This document shows, in pieces, positions 5,937-8,816 of a stretch of 8,816 nucleotides of DNA; position 1 is the first letter of the stretch; each line of letters opens with the position of its first letter. The notes under the pieces are model-generated. The model did not search any database. It was not told the DNA's origin and saw nothing but the letters and a program-made list of their open reading frames with translations. A program made the translations under genes and the position numbers. This stretch comes from Actinomycetota bacterium (GTDB lineage Bacteria > Actinomycetota > Aquicultoria > Aquicultorales > Aquicultoraceae), in assembly GCA_030017355.1 (NCBI GenBank), contig JASEIR010000103.1, positions 1-8,816 of the forward strand, read 5' to 3'.

Positions 5937-5951
5937 CTAATCTTATTAGTT
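5935..5951. repeat. AT-rich palindrome overlapping the groESL -35
   Basis: AACTAAT, three bases, ATTAGTT: a perfect 17-base palindrome that shares two bases with the -35 hexamer. It could be a second operator or an upstream promoter element, or chance AT sequence. A run of T follows on the plus strand, but the stem is too AT-rich for a credible terminator. Confidence 0.35.
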
Positions 5952-6127
5952 TTTTGCCAAAAATAATAAAGCTAAACATCCATCTTTTGGAGAAACCTAT
6001 GATTATTCCCAAACACCTAGGTAGATATCCATACTAAAGCTAATGCTGTGCCACCAGCAGAAGGTATGAAAATAAGCAAAGCCATACCCTTTAAGCTTAA
6101 GTGTGGCGAACTAGTTGAGAGTAATTT

Positions 6128-7663
6128 TCAGGACAGGGTAGGACGTCTGCTTAAAAACCTAAAAAGAATCGCTGTGAAAATAAACGCAAGATAAAGATAG
6201 GGCATTAAATAACCAAACCGTGCGAAAAAGCTAGGCTTATGGGCAAATTCCACCTTGCCGTAAAGTATCCTTTGCTCATTAATCTTTGTTCTATTTATCA
6301 CTTCGCCGTATTGGTTGATAATTCCTGAAATACCCGTGCTTGCTGCTTGGATGACAGGAACCCCATACTCAATAGCACGCATACGAGTTATGCGAAAATG
6401 CTGTTCAGCCGCCGCTGTTTCACCAAACCAGCTATCATTTGTAAGCACAATTATCATCCTTGCACCACGCCTTATCATCTTCCCAACCAGCATAGAATCA
6501 GACGATTCAAAACAAATAATGGTCGAGAATTTACCACCATGTCTTATATCGAAAACCTTAAAGTCTCTTCCTGGCTTTATATCACTTACCAACTTGGCCA
6601 TACTATTCAAACGCTCAACAAGGCCACGCATTGGTACAAATTCACCAAAAGGAACTGGGCGTATTTTTCGATAAACATGAGTCTTCCCCGATTCATCAAC
6701 GTAAAAAGCGCTGTTATAAATATTTCTATCTTCTCTCTCAAGCCTTCCAAATATAAGCGGCGTATTGCTCCAGTTAGTAAATTTTCTAAGCCTTTCTAAA
6801 AATTCGCTCTCATCATAGCGATATGCCATGAATATGTTCTCCGGCCAAATAATTAAATCAGGCTTTTTCATTAACGCCTGTATTGTCATGCTGAAATAGC
6901 GATCTTCAATAAACCTGCCATTAAATTTGCTTGCCTCTAAGCTTTTCGGCAGATTTGGTTGAATAACAGCTACCTTGATCGATTTTGCTAACATTTTGAT
7001 AGATCTTGACGCTTGTTCCGATGATGAATTTGTGGCGGAAAATACTAGAGCTATTATTAGTAGGATTAAAGCTCCTTTGAATAAAGCATTCGGCTTTCTT
7101 CGCAGTGCGATAGTTTCTGCAGTATATAGCACTATTAGGTTTACTAGAACTATTGCAAATCCAAGGCCAAGCTCGCCGACATAGGAGGCAATCGCTAACA
7201 AACTTATATTTTCAACTGCCGAGCCTACTTGTGCCCATCCAAAGCCCCAGGGACCTAAAGCCCGCCCATGCTCACAAAGAGTCCACAAAGAAGGTATTAA
7301 AATAAACTGAGCTGCGCCCCTGTAGGTCTTCATTATCCACCATGCACCAGCAGCAAAGAGAACCACCCAGATAGAGAGGTAAATACTCAAGGCAAACCAC
7401 GCCAAAAAGCCAAATATTCTAATCCAGTAAAGAACTATTGAGAAAAACGTAAACCCAAAAACGATTCCAGTAAGGAGGACTGACTTGTGGTTGATGTTTC
7501 TTAAAACATAAAGCAGAGGCATAAATCCTATCCATACCAGAATACTTAACGGCGGAAGAAGAAATGGCAATGCAAGCAACAGCCCTGACAGGGCAGCTAG
7601 AACATAATTTAAAAAAGCCGGTCTTAATAAAACTTTCAAGGCTTCAACCTTGCGTCTATTCAA
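6128..7663 (-). CDS. lnt: Apolipoprotein N-acyltransferase
   Basis: Integral membrane enzyme that adds the third acyl chain to the N-terminal diacylglyceryl-cysteine of lipoproteins, using a phospholipid donor. The 511-residue length is typical. The N-terminal part (about residues 15-210) has several hydrophobic membrane segments; a final one lies at about 485-503. The nitrilase-like catalytic domain spans about 230-475 with the triad Glu275 (IIWPEN), Lys333 (YRKIRPVPFGEF) and Cys384 (IICFES). TNDSWFG at 408-414 is also family-typical. The usual His after the catalytic Lys (KxH) is Arg335. The start is taken as TTG at 7663, overlapping the tsaD stop by four bases (TTGA) and implying translational coupling. 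A TTG eight codons in, with AAGG eight bases before it, is an alternative. No good terminator follows. Confidence 0.93.
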   Translation of the reverse strand: MNRRKVEALKVLLRPAFLNYVLAALSGLLLALPFLLPPLSILVWIGFMPLLYVLRNINHKSVLLTGIVFGFTFFSIVLYWIRIFGFLAWFALSIYLSIWVVLFAAGAWWIMKTYRGAAQFILIPSLWTLCEHGRALGPWGFGWAQVGSAVENISLLAIASYVGELGLGFAIVLVNLIVLYTAETIALRRKPNALFKGALILLIIALVFSATNSSSEQASRSIKMLAKSIKVAVIQPNLPKSLEASKFNGRFIEDRYFSMTIQALMKKPDLIIWPENIFMAYRYDESEFLERLRKFTNWSNTPLIFGRLEREDRNIYNSAFYVDESGKTHVYRKIRPVPFGEFVPMRGLVERLNSMAKLVSDIKPGRDFKVFDIRHGGKFSTIICFESSDSMLVGKMIRRGARMIIVLTNDSWFGETAAAEQHFRITRMRAIEYGVPVIQAASTGISGIINQYGEVINRTKINEQRILYGKVEFAHKPSFFARFGYLMPYLYLAFIFTAILFRFLSRRPTLS

Positions 7664-8691
7664 ACTTCAACTTTCTGGCCAAGTCGTAAATTCGGGATTG
7701 GATTGGCCTTAAGTGACATTCTATCACCTGCTAGATATCGATAGTAGCCCGCAGCTGCAATCATAATGGCATTATCTGTACATAAAGTTATATGAGGATA
7801 ATAAAGCATCAGGCCTTCTTTATTAGTTTCTTCGATCATCCTTTTTCTTAAGTAACTGTTGGCCGCAACTCCACCAGCCAGAACAACAACGCCAACATTT
7901 TTCTCTTTTGCTGCAAGTAGCGTTTTTGAAACAAGTACATCTACTACCGCCGCTTGAAAACCTGCTGCAATATCATGAAGTGGAAGTTCTCTTGCTTGGA
8001 GATTCAGATGCGAAACATAATTAAGAACGGCTGTTTTAAGACCACTTAAACTAAAATTAAAATCGCCGGTTCTCATCATCGCACGCGGAAACTGTATAGC
8101 ATTAGGATTACCCTCTCTTGCTTCTCTATCGATAACTGGGCCTCCCGGGTATCCCAGTCCTAAAAATGCGGCTACCTTGTCGTAAGCTTCACCCACTGCG
8201 TCATCCAGCGTTTGACCCATCAATTCATACTCTCCATGACCTTTCATGTATACAATCATGGTGTGACCACCTGAGACAATAAGAGCTATGAGAGGTGGTT
8301 TTAAATCAGGGTGCTCCACAAAATTGGCATAGATATGGCCTTCCAGATGATTAACCCCAATAAGAGGCAAACCTTTAACATAAGATACAACCTTAGCAGC
8401 ACCAAGGCCCATAAGTAACGCCCCAACAAGACCAGGACCAATAGTTACAGCTACTGCGTCCAGCTGCTCATATTTTAAACCTGCCCTTGCCATGACATCA
8501 TCAAGAATAGGATTTAGCATCTCAAGATGCTTCCTTGAGGCTATCTCAGGAACTACCCCCCCGAATTTTTGATGAAATTCTACCTGGGATGCAACAACGC
8601 TCGAGATGACATCATGAGCATCCCTAACTACTGCTGCTGCAGTTTCATCGCATGAAGTCTCAATTCCAAGGATATATACGTTTCTCTGCAT
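7660..8691 (-). CDS. tsaD: tRNA N6-adenosine threonylcarbamoyltransferase TsaD
   Basis: Transfers the threonylcarbamoyl group from threonylcarbamoyl-AMP to A37 of ANN-decoding tRNAs, forming t6A, together with TsaB and TsaE in the cytoplasm. The 343-residue length and ASKHA fold are standard. Visible motifs are the N-terminal GIETSCDETAAAVV, the metal ligands His115 and His119 in NHLEGH, SGGHT at 140-144, the nucleotide-binding GGVAAN at 273-278, and the third metal ligand Asp306 in CTDNA. The ATG at 8691 has a weak AAAGG nine bases upstream. It overlaps lnt by four bases. TsaB and RimI, frequent neighbours, are not in the window and could lie upstream beyond its right edge. Identification is secure. 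Confidence 0.98.
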   Translation of the reverse strand: MQRNVYILGIETSCDETAAAVVRDAHDVISSVVASQVEFHQKFGGVVPEIASRKHLEMLNPILDDVMARAGLKYEQLDAVAVTIGPGLVGALLMGLGAAKVVSYVKGLPLIGVNHLEGHIYANFVEHPDLKPPLIALIVSGGHTMIVYMKGHGEYELMGQTLDDAVGEAYDKVAAFLGLGYPGGPVIDREAREGNPNAIQFPRAMMRTGDFNFSLSGLKTAVLNYVSHLNLQARELPLHDIAAGFQAAVVDVLVSKTLLAAKEKNVGVVVLAGGVAANSYLRKRMIEETNKEGLMLYYPHITLCTDNAIMIAAAGYYRYLAGDRMSLKANPIPNLRLGQKVEV

Positions 8692-8714
8692 TGCTATTTA
8701 CCTTTAGATATTTT

Positions 8715-8728
8715 TTAGCGGTCGCTAA
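8715..8728. repeat. Palindrome upstream of tsaD
   Basis: TTAGCG, two bases, CGCTAA, 24 bases before the tsaD ATG. No U-tract follows on the minus strand (AAAA follows), so it is not an intrinsic terminator for that strand. It could be an operator or a 5' leader hairpin. Confidence 0.4.
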
Positions 8729-8740
8729 CTAACAGCCCCG

Positions 8741-8766
8741 AAATTAAAAATTTGCATTTTGAATTT
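8741..8766. repeat. AT-rich intergenic repeat, copy D
   Basis: Contains AAATTAAAAATTT (shared with copy B) and ATTTTGAATTT (shared with copies A and C). It lies directly beside the palindrome at 8768-8789. Confidence 0.45.
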
Positions 8767-8767
8767 A

Positions 8768-8789
8768 GGTAGGGTCTCCAGACCCTACC
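8768..8789. repeat. Perfect 22-base inverted repeat
   Basis: GGTAGGGTCT (8768-8777) and its exact reverse complement (8780-8789) are separated by CC. No U-tract follows on either strand, so it is not a typical terminator. It abuts AT-rich repeat copy D and may be part of a composite dispersed element. Confidence 0.6.
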
Positions 8790-8816
8790 GCTGCCCATTA
8801 ACACTCTTTCTTATTT

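Noticed and set aside
5935..5955. Plus-strand intrinsic terminator (AT palindrome followed by T)
   Set aside because: The stem has only two GC pairs and there is no plus-strand gene to terminate.
6017..6085. 22-codon hydrophobic ORF on the minus strand between lnt and groES
   Set aside because: It looks like a membrane segment, but the only ribosome-binding-like sequence is two bases from the ATG and it is too short to support without homologues.

Overview
This window is an ordinary housekeeping segment of a bacterial chromosome. All seven confident genes lie on the minus strand, so transcription runs from high to low coordinates. In that order they are tsaD (tRNA t6A modification), lnt (lipoprotein N-acylation), groES and groEL (chaperonin), a small AhpD-like carboxymuconolactone decarboxylase family gene, a guaB3-type IMP dehydrogenase and guaA (GMP synthetase). 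No mobile element, CRISPR array, rRNA or tRNA gene was seen, and no gap between genes exceeds 300 bases.

The organism is probably a deep-branching, low-to-moderate GC actinobacterium. The IMP dehydrogenase lacks CBS domains and resembles the actinobacterial/cyanobacterial GuaB3 group. The GroEL N-terminus (MAKVIEFNEEARR) and overall sequence look actinobacterial, and groESL carries an HrcA-type CIRCE operator. This placement comes from sequence resemblance recalled without a search, so it is tentative.

Region by region: positions 8692-8816 hold AT-rich repeat sequence and two palindromes upstream of tsaD. tsaD and lnt overlap by four bases (TTGA) and are probably co-transcribed. Positions 5852-6127 carry a sigma-70-type promoter with a perfect CIRCE element over its expected start site, driving groES-groEL. 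A hairpin follows groEL. The AhpD-like gene (3176-3583) has its own possible promoter. A strong promoter at 3117-3145 then starts a leader of about 145 bases that contains a terminator-like hairpin with a U-run before guaB3. This arrangement suggests transcription attenuation of guanine nucleotide synthesis and is the most interesting regulatory feature here. A second terminator separates guaB3 from guaA.

Functionally, guaB3 and guaA together would convert IMP to XMP to GMP. groES/groEL form the heat-inducible folding machine. tsaD and lnt are unrelated housekeeping genes linked by translation overlap. Intergenic spaces around guaA and upstream of tsaD share an AT-rich dispersed repeat (core ATTTTGAATTTTTAATTT), in one place next to a heptanucleotide tandem repeat. 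No clearly novel multi-gene system is visible.
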